A stretch of 48,218 nucleotides of DNA from Saccharopolyspora endophytica (GCF_018070075.1 NZ_JAGPXE010000022.1:1-48218), one strand, 5' to 3'; counted from the stretch's first letter, positions 25,809 through 34,553 are shown. Notes: generated from the letters alone by a model not told the origin. Translations and numbers: made by a program.

Positions 25809-27140
25809 ATGCCTGATGACCATGCCCCGGTCAGCCCGTCGGAATTGATGCCTAAGATCGACGAGAGTTCTTTGCGGCGCATCCTGGAGCACGTTCTCGC
25901 CCTCGGCGACGAAGCTGAGACGAGCTATTTGGAGGTCAAGAGCAGTCTGGACCTCACCAAGACGGCAGGTGTCGCGAAGGTCGCCAAGTTCCTCCTGGGA
26001 GCAGCGAACCGCCGCCCGCAGGAAGCCGTGCGGAACTTCCAGGGCTACGCCGTCCTGGTGATCGGTGCGCAGAAGGGCCAGGCGCAAGGTATCCCGCGGG
26101 GCGTCGAGGCCCACGAGCTTGAGGATCGGCTCCGGCAGTACCTCGGGCCGCAGTTTCCTGCTTTCGAGTTCGGGAGGATTGGCGTCGATGAGGACCGAGA
26201 GGTGTTGTTCCTGATCGCACAGCCGCCACAGGAGGGGCAGGGGATCTTTCCGTGCCACAAGAGCTTTCAGGGTGAGGATCGTCGGGACAGCCTCGACGAC
26301 GGTGCGATCTACGTGCGGGGCGCCAGCAACACCCGTCCGGCTCGGGCCGGTGAGGTGCTTGGTCTCGTTGAGCGCGCCCGTGGCGGCGGCAAGTTCCCCA
26401 TCGAGCTCGACGTCGGGGTCCTCGGCGTGATTAGCCGCGTTAAACGCGTTGACGACGTGCTCGAACGACTGTACGACTTCGAGGAGGAGCAGTTCACCAA
26501 GCCGCGCGGGCGGGCATCACGGTCAGTCACGCCGCCGTTCCTGGTACAGAGCGTCTTCGGTAGGTCAATGCCGGTGTCGCCCGAGGAACGGGAGGCGCGG
26601 CTGGACGCCTGGCGGGCCGAGAAGAGCGCCCACATTGCGCAAGGTCGACAGCACTTCTTGGGCGTCGTCCTGCCGGGCGCGGGGATCAAGATCGTCAGCC
26701 GCGGCCGGTTCGTCGCCAAGCCTCAGCTCATCGTGACGTTCCACGAGTGCGAGGCGATCGACTACCTCGATGCCGATGATGCTGACTACATGAAGGTAGT
26801 CGAGCCGGTGGTCGGTCGGCAGGAACCGTTCGGCGTGGGATTCGATCCCGGCGGGTTCGGGTTTACGCCGCGAGGTTACCCCGTGTCTTGGCGAAATCGA
26901 GGCAACGACGCCGAAGTTGTCCTCACGCCCGAGTCGCTCCGTCCCGACACGCCCTGGATGAGTGATCAGGACGACTATGTGATCCTTGCTCGCGACCTGG
27001 AAGCGAGCTTTGTGACCGTGACATGGGGCCTCACCGAGGACGGCAATGACGCCGTCACCACCGGCGAGTTCCAGGCGCCCACTGGTGACGCCGTCGACGC
27101 CGCCGACCTGATCAAGGCGGTATTCCTCGAAGATCAGTGA
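25809..27140 (+). CDS. Schlafen AlbA_2-type putative DNA-binding protein
   Basis: A 443-aa protein. Its N-terminal 170 residues fit the AlbA_2 (Schlafen-type) domain: ETSYLEVKSSLDLTKTAGVA, then KFLLGAANR, VLVIGAQKGQAQGI and IYVRGASNTRPA. The C-terminal half has no recognised domain. AlbA_2 proteins are thought to bind DNA or RNA and often occur near defence loci; the location exactly between two CRISPR arrays fits that, but the link is inferred. ATG 25809 is preceded by GGTGGGATAATCGGTGT with only a weak ribosome-binding site; a TAATCG hexamer that close suggests a short or absent leader. Confidence 0.7.
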   Translation: MPDDHAPVSPSELMPKIDESSLRRILEHVLALGDEAETSYLEVKSSLDLTKTAGVAKVAKFLLGAANRRPQEAVRNFQGYAVLVIGAQKGQAQGIPRGVEAHELEDRLRQYLGPQFPAFEFGRIGVDEDREVLFLIAQPPQEGQGIFPCHKSFQGEDRRDSLDDGAIYVRGASNTRPARAGEVLGLVERARGGGKFPIELDVGVLGVISRVKRVDDVLERLYDFEEEQFTKPRGRASRSVTPPFLVQSVFGRSMPVSPEEREARLDAWRAEKSAHIAQGRQHFLGVVLPGAGIKIVSRGRFVAKPQLIVTFHECEAIDYLDADDADYMKVVEPVVGRQEPFGVGFDPGGFGFTPRGYPVSWRNRGNDAEVVLTPESLRPDTPWMSDQDDYVILARDLEASFVTVTWGLTEDGNDAVTTGEFQAPTGDAVDAADLIKAVFLEDQ

Positions 27141-27350
27141 GAGTGGGGGCTCGTAGTTGGGCCGATTGGGTGCGTTGGTGCGGTCCGGTTCTCCGTGCGG
27201 CTGGGGATCCACGACACGGCCCCGGTGTAGCCGGTTGCACCCTGGCCGACGGCATCCTTCCAAGCGACGCCGAAGTTTCACACATCAAGGTGTACAAGCA
27301 AACGCTGGGCAGACCCAGCTACCCCTTCCTAAAACGCCAGGTCGAGAAGT
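27141..27350 (+). promoter_or_regulatory. CRISPR array 2 leader region
   Basis: 210 bp between the AlbA_2 gene and array 2. The last bases (CTTCCTAAAACGCCAGGTCG then AGAAGT) repeat the end of the array 1 leader with three differences. This supports a shared leader and a left-to-right reading direction. Confidence 0.6.
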
Positions 27351-27853
27351 GTGCTCTCCACGGACGTGGAGGTGGTCCGTGGGAGTGGGGCATCCGCTAC
27401 CTCCTCGACGAGTGCTCTCCACGCACGTGGAGGTGGTCCGCCCGCGCTGGTTGGCGTGCCGGCGGTCCAGGCGTGTTCTCCACGCACGTGGAGGTGGTCC
27501 GTCGATCCGGCGCCACACCGCGGCTGGCGTGTTGTGCTCTCCACGCATGTGGAGGTGGTCCGTTCCGGTCGTAGGCGAGGTGGCGCAGCTGGCGGTGCTC
27601 TCCACGTACGTGGAGGTGATCCGTGCAGGGGCTGGTAGGGAGCGGGGAACTCGATGTGTTCTCCACGCACGTGGAGGTGGTCCGAAATTTATCGAGGGTC
27701 CGTGCGTCGCCTGGTCGTGCTCTCTACGCATGTGGAGGTGGTCCGCGCAGCGTGTTCTGGTTCGAAGCTTGGACCAGTGCTCTCCACACATGTGGAGGTG
27801 ATCCGGGGATCGGAAGAGCTTGGGCGCGCCCCGATGGCGTGCTCTCCACGCAG
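27351..27853 (+). CRISPR. CRISPR array 2: 8 full repeats and a truncated ninth
   Basis: Same 29-nt repeat family as array 1, starting at 27351, 27412, 27473, 27534, 27595, 27656, 27717 and 27777. Spacers are 32 nt except 31 (before 27777) and 33 (before 27839). All repeats but the second differ from the consensus (e.g. CGGACG, GTGTTC, GCATGTGG, GTGATCCG), so this array looks old and not recently extended. A ninth repeat at 27839 stops after about 14 nt, where repeat R1 sequence begins. Confidence 0.95.
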
Positions 27854-27999
27854 GTTTCTGTCCCGCCGTCGCAGCAGTGGAGGGGCTATGAGCCGTTCGG
27901 GTAGGTGGTTATGACTCGCCGAGCGCACACCCGGGGCTGCGGGATAATCACACCGCGACGAGAGTTGGGCGGCGGTCCTTCCCGCCGTTGTTGATCTTT
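27854..27999. repeat. Repeat R1, copy 2 (cuts array 2)
   Basis: Starts GGTTTCTGTCCCGCCGTCGC and follows copy 1 (25003-25190) with small changes and a shortened middle, ending in TTGTTGATCTTTGGGGG. It begins directly after a truncated CRISPR repeat, so the join is a recombination or deletion boundary. Confidence 0.8.
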
Positions 28000-28084
28000 G
28001 GGGGCTCCCGGCCGCTTACGTTCACTCCGCAGTGCTTTTTAGGGATCAGATTTGCTCTGATCTGCGGCTTCGTGTTGCGCGGAA

Positions 28085-28215
28085 CTAGTTTTCGGATGCT
28101 GCAGGGGCGGGGTTCGTGACCGTGGTGGGTTGACCAGGTGCCGCGGTGCTGGGTGGGTGTGTCGCGCGGGTTCGGTGGAGCGCGGTGAGGGGCGGTGTTG
28201 TGGGAGTTGGGGCGG
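28085..28215 (-). pseudogene. Integrase C-terminal remnant 2
   Basis: This DNA aligns with the 3' end of the intact integrase gene: GGGGTTCGTGACCGTG, GGTTGACCAGGTGC, GGTGCTGGGTGGG and GCGGGTTCGGTGGAGCGCGG all have near copies at 46683-46780. On the minus strand the reading frame is broken relative to the intact gene. Third integrase 3' end in the window. Confidence 0.6.
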
Positions 28216-28258
28216 CAAGAAGCCCTGCCGGATCAGGGGATCTGCGGGGCACGGTCTC

Positions 28259-30745
28259 TCAACGGTCGTCGAGTGTCCGGAATAGCAACCCTGGGTGTGG
28301 TTTTGGTCCGAACGATGTGGACTTGCGGGGTAGGCGGATTCCGGAGGTGACGGCGGCTTTGAGGTCTTGCTGGGTTGGGGGAGTGGTGAGCACGGCGACG
28401 CCTCCGCTGTCGTGGACCATGCGGAGGGCGGCGTGGGGGTTCGGCTGGTAGTTGATGTGTCCGGGGCGGTCCGGGATCTGCCACAAGTGGTCGAGCAGCG
28501 CCGTGTCCAGGATCGCGGCGTCCATCGCGCGCAGCGCTGCGGGCGTGCCTTCGAGCGCTGCGTCCAGGAAGCGCGGTTGTGGTGCGGTGAGCAGGAATCC
28601 ACCGCGTGGTGTGGCCAGGACGTAGGCCGGCCCGTTCTTCGCGTGGTGCTTCAGCGTCGCGGTCCAGTCAGCGATCTCGCCGTGCATCCGGGTGACGCGG
28701 AACCGGGCGGAGGCCATGTGCAGTGCCTGGCGCGGGTCGAGGCGGGGCAGCACGCGGTGCACGGGGGCGAGGCTCATCGGGGTCTTGGTGACGTCGACCA
28801 GCAAGGCGGGGAAGTAGTCCCACGGTCCTGGACCCTGCCCGGCCGCATAGGCTGCGCGCCGGTACTGCCGGGCCGCAGCGTGGCGGTGGTGGCCGTCGGC
28901 GATGAAAGCGGCCCGTGTGTCCAGCTCGGCGATGACTTGATCCTGCTCTACGTGATCGGTGATGGGCCACAGGCGGTGCGTTTGGCCGTCGTGGGCCAGT
29001 ACTTCGGTGATCGGTGGGCGGTGTGCAGCGTTGTCGATGCAGGTCGTGGTGCGGCCGTCACCGGAGAAGCCGAGCAGGACGGGATCGAGGTTCGCCCGAC
29101 CGCGTTCCATGACCTTGGTGAGCCGCTGGACGTGGTCGGGGATGACGTCCTCGTGGGGGAGCAGCCCGCCGTCCAGGTGTACCAAGGCCAATACACCGCG
29201 GATGGTTCCGTGCGGCCCGAATTGCTCGTAGGCGTAGAGCGCGGGACGCCGATCCTGGATGAGCTTTCCGCTGCGCTGCCACTCAGCCAGAGCCCCACCG
29301 GCCGAGCGGGTTCCGTTCCACGGTGTCATGTATCGGCCTGCGAGGGTGTTGAGGTGTCGGTGGGTGATGCGCCAGCCGCGGAACGGTGCGATGGCAACTC
29401 CGTTGCGCGATGATGTGACGGTAGGGGTTGGCCGGGTCATCTCGGATTCGACTTCCTCGTCCGCGCTTACGTCGTCGTGATTTTTCTCGTGGGAGTGTCT
29501 TTCCTCCGCTGATGGTTTGAGGGCCAGGAGGCATCCCAGTGCGCAGGCTCCGGCCATGATGAGCACGGCGCCGGGGACGGGCATGAATCCGACGAGCGGT
29601 CCGGCGAGTAGGGGACCGGCGGATTGGCCGATGAGCAGGTAGCTGTTGGCGGTGCTGACGAACGCGCTCTTGTGGTCGGCGGGGGCGTGCCTGCTGAAGT
29701 GCAGGAACAGTGATTGGGCCAGCGCGGCGAAGCAGAAGCCCTGCACCAGGCGCAGCGGGATCATCGTGTAGGGATCCAGGGGCAAGGCCACGACCGCGAT
29801 GGAGGCCGCGCACCCACCGGCGCTGAGCGCGAAGGTGCGCACTGGCCGCCCGGTGAGGTCGTTGCGCTTGCCCCACCAGAACGAGCCGAGCAGGGTCGCC
29901 CCCCACATCACCGAGTGCAGCACGCCCACCCACAGGCTCGCGCCGCCTCGTTCGGCGACGATGCCTTCGACGTGCTCGGCGTAGACCGGGATCAGGCCGT
30001 AGACGCCGAAGTACGCCGCGATCGCGGCCAGGGCCAGTGCTGTGGCACCTGGGACTTCCCGCACCGAGGGACGACGCCGTTGCCGTGCCGCGGTCTCGCC
30101 ACCGCCCGTGGTGGCTGGTTCGCGCGCGGGCTCGCGCAGACCGACCGCGCTGGCCGCAGCGAGCGCGGTCGCGGCTCCGGCGATCACGAGCATGAGCTGC
30201 GGCAGGCCGCCTGAGCCGACGAACAGGCCGCCCGCGATGGGACCGGCCAACGCTCCCGCTGCGGTGGCGCTGAACGATTTGCCCAGCGACGAGCCGCGCT
30301 TCTCGTCCGAGCCCGCGGACCCGGCGAACGCGGCGGCGGCCTCGACGACTCCGCCGAGCGTGCCCTGCAGCAGGCGACCGGCGACGAGCACCAGCGGGGT
30401 GCTCGCGGTGGCCATGACGACCATGGCCACCGCCAGTCCCAGCAGTGCGCGCACCACCATCCACTTGCGGCCGATGCGGTCTCCCAGCCGACCCCACAGC
30501 GGGGTGGCGACGGTGAGCGCCAGGGCCGGGGCGGCGATGGCCACCCCGGCCCAGGTCTGGGTTTCGGCGATGCCGCTGGTGCCGATCTGCCGCAGGTAGA
30601 ACGGCATGATCGGCACCAGCATCATCAGCCCGGCGGTGTTGACGAACTGCCCTGCCCACAGCAGGACGAGGTTGCGGCCGTGACCGTCCTCGGGTTCCGC
30701 CTGCCGCGGTGAAAGGACGGGCTGCGTGCGCAGTGCGCGGGTCAC
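28259..30745 (-). CDS. MFS transporter fused to DUF1015 domain
   Basis: An 828-aa single frame. Residues 1 to about 410 are a 12-helix MFS exporter with motif A (GRLGDRIGRKW) in the loop between helices 2 and 3. After a charged linker (SHEKNHDDVSADEEVESE), residues 436-828 are DUF1015 with its signature FIADGHHRHAAAR near 613. The GTG start overlaps the SbnA-like stop (GTGA). A Met at the DUF1015 boundary (29440, GAGGAAG about 12 nt upstream) could give a separate product, but no stop separates the domains. DUF1015 is linked to (phospho)serine metabolism, and its DGHHR resembles ParB/SbnI-type kinases. I infer O-phosphoserine supply plus export of the product. Confidence 0.75.
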   Translation of the reverse strand: MTRALRTQPVLSPRQAEPEDGHGRNLVLLWAGQFVNTAGLMMLVPIMPFYLRQIGTSGIAETQTWAGVAIAAPALALTVATPLWGRLGDRIGRKWMVVRALLGLAVAMVVMATASTPLVLVAGRLLQGTLGGVVEAAAAFAGSAGSDEKRGSSLGKSFSATAAGALAGPIAGGLFVGSGGLPQLMLVIAGAATALAAASAVGLREPAREPATTGGGETAARQRRRPSVREVPGATALALAAIAAYFGVYGLIPVYAEHVEGIVAERGGASLWVGVLHSVMWGATLLGSFWWGKRNDLTGRPVRTFALSAGGCAASIAVVALPLDPYTMIPLRLVQGFCFAALAQSLFLHFSRHAPADHKSAFVSTANSYLLIGQSAGPLLAGPLVGFMPVPGAVLIMAGACALGCLLALKPSAEERHSHEKNHDDVSADEEVESEMTRPTPTVTSSRNGVAIAPFRGWRITHRHLNTLAGRYMTPWNGTRSAGGALAEWQRSGKLIQDRRPALYAYEQFGPHGTIRGVLALVHLDGGLLPHEDVIPDHVQRLTKVMERGRANLDPVLLGFSGDGRTTTCIDNAAHRPPITEVLAHDGQTHRLWPITDHVEQDQVIAELDTRAAFIADGHHRHAAARQYRRAAYAAGQGPGPWDYFPALLVDVTKTPMSLAPVHRVLPRLDPRQALHMASARFRVTRMHGEIADWTATLKHHAKNGPAYVLATPRGGFLLTAPQPRFLDAALEGTPAALRAMDAAILDTALLDHLWQIPDRPGHINYQPNPHAALRMVHDSGGVAVLTTPPTQQDLKAAVTSGIRLPRKSTSFGPKPHPGLLFRTLDDR

Positions 30746-31722
30746 GGTGTCACCGCCGCTTCCGGCTCTTGCCACGGGTCGGGCAGGTTGGCGACCCACT
30801 CGTCGTCGTAGACCAGGTCGAGGTAGCGCTCGCCGCGGTCGGGCAGCACGGTCACGATTCGGGCCGGGCCCTCCAGCCTGGAGATGAGGTGCTCCACTCC
30901 GGCGATGACCGCGCCGGAGGACCCGCCGGCGAAGACCTTTTCGGTTGCCAGCAGCCGTCGACATCCGGCAGCGGACTCGGCATCGGCGACGTGCAGGACG
31001 TCGTCGATCTCTTCTGGGGCGAAGATTTCGGGTACGCGGCTGGCCCCGAAGCCGGGAATCTGGCGGGGAGCCGCTGGTGTGCCGAAGATGACCGAGCCGA
31101 CGGCGTCGACGGCGATGACCTTGAGGTTCGGGTGGTCCTCGCGCAGGCGTCGGGCGATGCCCTGGATGGACCCCGTCGTGGACACCGCGGCCACCAGGTA
31201 GTCGATCGGCCCGTCCACGGCGTCGAGGATCTCTTCGCCGGCGGTTTCGTGGTAGGAGCGCCAGTTCAGGTCGTTGGCGTACTGGTTGATCTGCACGGCG
31301 TTCGGGATCTGCCGCACGAGTTGCTGGGCTCTGCGGACCCGGGTGTGGAGGTAGCCGCCGGCCTCGTCGGGCTCGGTCACCATCTCGACGTCGGCGCCGA
31401 AGAGCTCGAGCAGGCGCAGGTTTGTGGGGGATGTTTTGGGGTCTACGACGGCCGTGAACGACAGCTTGTGTAGTCCGGCCGCCATGGCCAGGGCGACGCC
31501 GAGGTTGCCGGAGGTGCTTTCCACCAGCCGCATCCCCGGTCGAAGGGTTCCGTCGGCCAGCCCTTGTTCGACGATGAACCGCGCGGGGCGGTCCTTCATG
31601 CTGCCACCCGGATTGAGCATCTCCAGCTTGGCGAGCACTTCCACGTCGGGTTCGGGGAAACACCGGTCGAGCCGCACCATCGGGGTTGAGCCGACACAAC
31701 CGATCACCGAATCGTGGATCAC
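30742..31722 (-). CDS. SbnA-like PLP-dependent synthase (diaminopropionate pathway)
   Basis: A 326-aa fold-type II PLP enzyme of the cysteine synthase family. The PLP Lys lies in LNPGGSMKDRPARF near residue 42, STSGNLGVALA binds the phosphate, and STTGSIQGIARRL and GGSSGAVIAG complete the fold. The GGSMKDRPA/STSGNLG version resembles SbnA, which joins O-phospho-L-serine and glutamate on the way to 2,3-diaminopropionate, more than housekeeping CysK. Its partner SbnB is not in the window. It is operonic with the MFS-DUF1015 fusion. A plain O-phosphoserine-using cysteine synthase is the alternative. Confidence 0.7.
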   Translation of the reverse strand: MIHDSVIGCVGSTPMVRLDRCFPEPDVEVLAKLEMLNPGGSMKDRPARFIVEQGLADGTLRPGMRLVESTSGNLGVALAMAAGLHKLSFTAVVDPKTSPTNLRLLELFGADVEMVTEPDEAGGYLHTRVRRAQQLVRQIPNAVQINQYANDLNWRSYHETAGEEILDAVDGPIDYLVAAVSTTGSIQGIARRLREDHPNLKVIAVDAVGSVIFGTPAAPRQIPGFGASRVPEIFAPEEIDDVLHVADAESAAGCRRLLATEKVFAGGSSGAVIAGVEHLISRLEGPARIVTVLPDRGERYLDLVYDDEWVANLPDPWQEPEAAVTP

Positions 31723-31969
31723 TGCGAACCTCCAGGTTTTCGGGGCGCACGTCGGGGCGCCACCGCGATGAGAAGAAGCGGAAAGCGTGAACCGAGGCGC
31801 GTACGACGACTCGCCTGCCGAAAAACCGGCATCAATGGGGAGACGTCACGTCGCGCGAAGGGGGCTCCCGTCCAAGAGCGGCATGCACCCAGGCGAAGAC
31901 GAACGCGGAAAGGGCGCGTTCAGAAAGAATTCACCTGCGATGTGGCCGGGCGAGAGGCCGATTCGAGTA

Positions 31970-32434
31970 TCAGGTTCGTGCGATGCACGCGAAGTGGAGG
32001 AAAGAGATTCCGGATGTTCTCCACGGTGGTCGGGAGAACCAGTGCCGCAAATGCGGAGCCCAGGCGGGCTCGGCGAGCAGCGCTGCGACCGAGGCCGCAG
32101 CGAACGCCAGCGCGAGAAGGAGGAATCCGAGTTCCGGTGGGGTGTTCAGCGGGCGTGAGGGCGCTGCCGCGCTGAAGTCCGGGCCGGCATCGCAGTACGG
32201 CGCCCCGTGGTCCCGATCGCTGCCCTCGTGGCTCGTGACGGCGGAATCCGAGAGCGCCGGGAGGTGGGTGTCGTGATCGTGCGCATGTCCGCCCGGCTCG
32301 CCGTGGTGCGCGTTCGCCGAATTTGACATCGACATCGTCGCCGCGTGCCCGGGAAGCGCGTGCGCCGGCAGCAGCACGAGCGGAACGAGGAGAAGGCCCA
32401 GCACGAGAAGAGGAAGTGCGAGCCACTTCCTCAT
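31970..32434 (-). CDS. His-rich two-helix membrane protein
   Basis: A 154-aa protein beginning MRKWLALPLLVLGLLLVPLV, a signal/anchor segment, then a His-rich outer part (HHGEPGGHAHDHDTH), a second membrane segment (ELGFLLLALAFAAASVAALL) and a short tail. It resembles the small His-rich DUF6153-like proteins seen near actinobacterial copper genes, though I cannot assign it firmly. GTG starts at 32467 and 32473 are also possible. The 247 bp after it hold no gene and include the promoter of the SbnA-like gene. Confidence 0.5.
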   Translation of the reverse strand: MRKWLALPLLVLGLLLVPLVLLPAHALPGHAATMSMSNSANAHHGEPGGHAHDHDTHLPALSDSAVTSHEGSDRDHGAPYCDAGPDFSAAAPSRPLNTPPELGFLLLALAFAAASVAALLAEPAWAPHLRHWFSRPPWRTSGISFLHFACIART

Positions 32435-32614
32435 TCCGTGTTGCTGCGTGGTGGACTTCTTCACGGGCACCACACTAGAGATGCCGTCGAGTGGCTGCGA
32501 ACCGGTATGTCATCTCTCACACGATGGATTCGAAAGTTGATGTATCTGCAGGGGAATTGACTCATTGTGAGCTCGAATTCGGTGCGGCCGGGCCGAAAAG
32601 GGCGCGTTGTGTGC

Positions 32615-32654
32615 CGCGCGTGGGGGAAGGATGAAACCTCTTCCCCCACGCGCG
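32615..32654 (-). terminator. Terminator after DUF305 gene
   Basis: CGCGCGTGGGGGAAG (32615-32629) pairs perfectly with CTTCCCCCACGCGCG (32640-32654) around GATGAAACCT. It follows the DUF305 stop on the minus strand by about 10 nt; no clear U-tract is present. Confidence 0.75.
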
Positions 32655-32662
32655 CCGACGGG

Positions 32663-33298
32663 TCAGCCCGGGGGCAGCAGCTGCTTCATGGTGTCGATCT
32701 CGGCCTGCTGGGAGTCGATGATCTGCTGGGCCATCTGCTTGGCCTCGGGGAACTGCCCGGCGCCGAGCTCGGTCCGGGCCATCTCGATCGCCCCCTCGTG
32801 ATGTTTGATCATCATCGACAGGAACGCCCGGTCAAACTCCGCACCCGAGGACTGACCGAGCCGACCCATCTCCTCCGGTGACATCATCCCGCCGCCGGAT
32901 CCGCCATGGCCGCCGTGACCGCCGTGGTCCATCCCGGGCATCCCGGTGGGCGCCTCGGCGCCCCAGCTCTGCAGCCACCCGGTCAACTTCTCGATCTCCG
33001 GGCCTTGCGCGGCCTGGATCTGCTCGGCGAGCTTCTTGACCTCCGGAGACTGCGCACGGTCGAACGCCATGCGTGACATCTCGATCGCCTGCTGGTGGTG
33101 CGGAATCATGCCCTGCGCGAAGGTCACATCCGCCTGGTTGTGCGCGGCCTGTCCTGGAGCCTGCTGCTGACCGGCACCGGGCGCGGTGCCATGCCCTGGC
33201 ATGTTCGCCATGTCGTCGCCGCCGGAACAGCCTGCGGCGAGAGCTGTCGCCGCGGCCACGGCCGCCGCGGCGGTGAGCACGCGCGTGCGCTTCATCAT
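32663..33298 (-). CDS. DUF305 lipoprotein
   Basis: A 211-aa secreted lipoprotein: a signal peptide ends in the lipobox LAAGC (about residue 24), followed by two DUF305 halves. Each half has the family's His pair (GMIPHHQQAIEM near 63; MMIKHHEGAIEMA near 163), and a Met/His/Gly-rich linker (GMDHGGHGGHGGSGGGMM) lies between. These features suggest copper or other metal binding at the cell surface; DUF305 proteins often accompany copper genes. TGAGGAAC precedes the MMK start. Confidence 0.85.
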   Translation of the reverse strand: MMKRTRVLTAAAAVAAATALAAGCSGGDDMANMPGHGTAPGAGQQQAPGQAAHNQADVTFAQGMIPHHQQAIEMSRMAFDRAQSPEVKKLAEQIQAAQGPEIEKLTGWLQSWGAEAPTGMPGMDHGGHGGHGGSGGGMMSPEEMGRLGQSSGAEFDRAFLSMMIKHHEGAIEMARTELGAGQFPEAKQMAQQIIDSQQAEIDTMKQLLPPG

Positions 33299-33366
33299 GA
33301 AAGTTCCTCACGTCTCAATGCTGTGTGTGAATGCAAATGCTTGAAGTAAGCGGGAAACGCTTCTGA

Positions 33367-33768
33367 TCAGCACCGCATCACGCACAGCACGGCGAGACGC
33401 CGGGCAACGGGAATCGGAGGCCGCCTGGGCCCGCCTGGCGGAGCCAGTCCGCGCTTCAGGCCAGGTGCGGTCGCGTCCGGGCCGCGCCCAAGGGTCACGA
33501 GCGAGGTGACTGCGAATCCGATGAGGATCGCCAGGCACAAGTGCAGAGCCCCGTGACCGGACGAGAACAGCGCGCCGAAGTGGTCCATCGGCGTATGGCA
33601 CTCACAGGCGCCCTCGGCTGTCGCCGTGATCGACGCCGCGCTCACCGCGTGGGTGTGTGCGGGCGGGCTCGTGGCGTCATGCGTCCCCGGGGTGTGGTGC
33701 ATGAGCACCACACCCAAGGTGAGGGTGAGCAACAGCCCCCACCGGAAGATCCGGGATCGCACGCGCAT
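33367..33768 (-). CDS. DUF6153-like small membrane protein
   Basis: A 133-aa protein with an N-terminal membrane segment (WGLLLTLTLGVVLMHHTPG), a CECHTPMDH metal-like motif, a second helix (LHLCLAILIGFAVTSLV), and a Cys at the very end (VLCVMRC). This matches the DUF6153-like pattern of two helices with His/Cys in between. It lies upstream of the DUF305 gene on the same strand with a 68-bp gap. A role in copper handling is inferred from content and place. Confidence 0.5.
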   Translation of the reverse strand: MRVRSRIFRWGLLLTLTLGVVLMHHTPGTHDATSPPAHTHAVSAASITATAEGACECHTPMDHFGALFSSGHGALHLCLAILIGFAVTSLVTLGRGPDATAPGLKRGLAPPGGPRRPPIPVARRLAVLCVMRC

Positions 33769-33984
33769 GGGCCTAACCGTACCCGGGGTGGGTATGCGGA
33801 AGCAGGGTAGACCGGTTCTCGGGCTGCGGGCGAACAGTGCTCGGGTGGGTTGTGCGCAGGTTCGCGTCCTCTCGCGTCGCGGAAGACGCGAGCAGAGCTG
33901 GGCAGCCCTGGGCCAGCCGCTCTGGCTGAACCGGGAAGGGGGCCAGGGCGAGCTGACCCCGCGTTTCCCGGTAGCTTAGGCCCG

Positions 33985-34446
33985 ATGGCGGAGCCGAACC
34001 GTTGCGTGCGAGCTGCGCGAGGTCCCCTCGTGCGGCTCGTTGCCGTGCTCACGGTGGTGGCGGGGTTCGCTCTCATGCACGCTCCGCAGTGCGCTGACGG
34101 CATGATGCCCACTGTGCACCTGGCGGCGACGGCTGACCTGGCCATGAGCGACATGGCCCAGCCAGGGCACGGGAACGCCGACAGCGCGGGCAACCACCAT
34201 CCGAGCGCCATCATGCCCGGTGCGACGACGGACGCGATGGGCGTCGCCGGCCACGACGACTCCACGGGCCGGTCTGCGCTGATGACCTGCATGGTGCTGT
34301 TGGTCTCCATGCTCGGGACGCTGGTGATGCTGCGTCGGTCGCTGATCCCGCTCGGCACGCGCATCCTGATGCGGTGCGGTTCTCGCTTCCGCCCGCGCAC
34401 ACCGTTGCGGCCCAGCCTGATTCAGCTCTGCATCCTGCGAACGTAG
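33985..34446 (+). CDS. DUF6153-like Met/His-rich membrane protein
   Basis: A 153-aa protein: helix 1 (VRLVAVLTVVAGFALMHAPQ), a Met/His-rich middle (DLAMSDMAQPGHG, HHPSAIMPG), and helix 2 (ALMTCMVLLVSMLGTLVML). It resembles the neighbouring DUF6153-like proteins and begins the plus-strand copper operon. The ATG has only a weak TTAGG upstream, so translation could be leaderless; the frame is open back to 33850. Confidence 0.5.
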   Translation: MAEPNRCVRAARGPLVRLVAVLTVVAGFALMHAPQCADGMMPTVHLAATADLAMSDMAQPGHGNADSAGNHHPSAIMPGATTDAMGVAGHDDSTGRSALMTCMVLLVSMLGTLVMLRRSLIPLGTRILMRCGSRFRPRTPLRPSLIQLCILRT

Positions 34447-34464
34447 AAGAAGCTCGTTCCCAAC

Positions 34465-34512
34465 ACCGCACGACTCACATCCGTGCGGTCGCCGAGCGCG
34501 CCTGTGGCGCGC
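34465..34512 (+). terminator. Two short hairpins between DUF6153-like and UreH-like genes
   Basis: ACCGCACG (34465-34472) pairs with CGTGCGGT (34482-34489), and GCGCGCC/GGCGCGC follows directly around TGT. They could attenuate or end transcription before the next gene, whose ribosome-binding site (TAGGAG) lies about 30 nt further on. Confidence 0.4.
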
Positions 34513-34553
34513 GGCTTCTTCCACCTCACTTACGTTTCGTAGGAGTCTTCTTC

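Noticed and set aside
30742..31750. N-terminal extension of the MFS-DUF1015 frame over the SbnA-like gene
   Set aside because: Arg/Pro-rich low-complexity translation typical of an out-of-frame shadow; GTG 30745 with the GTGA overlap is the better start.
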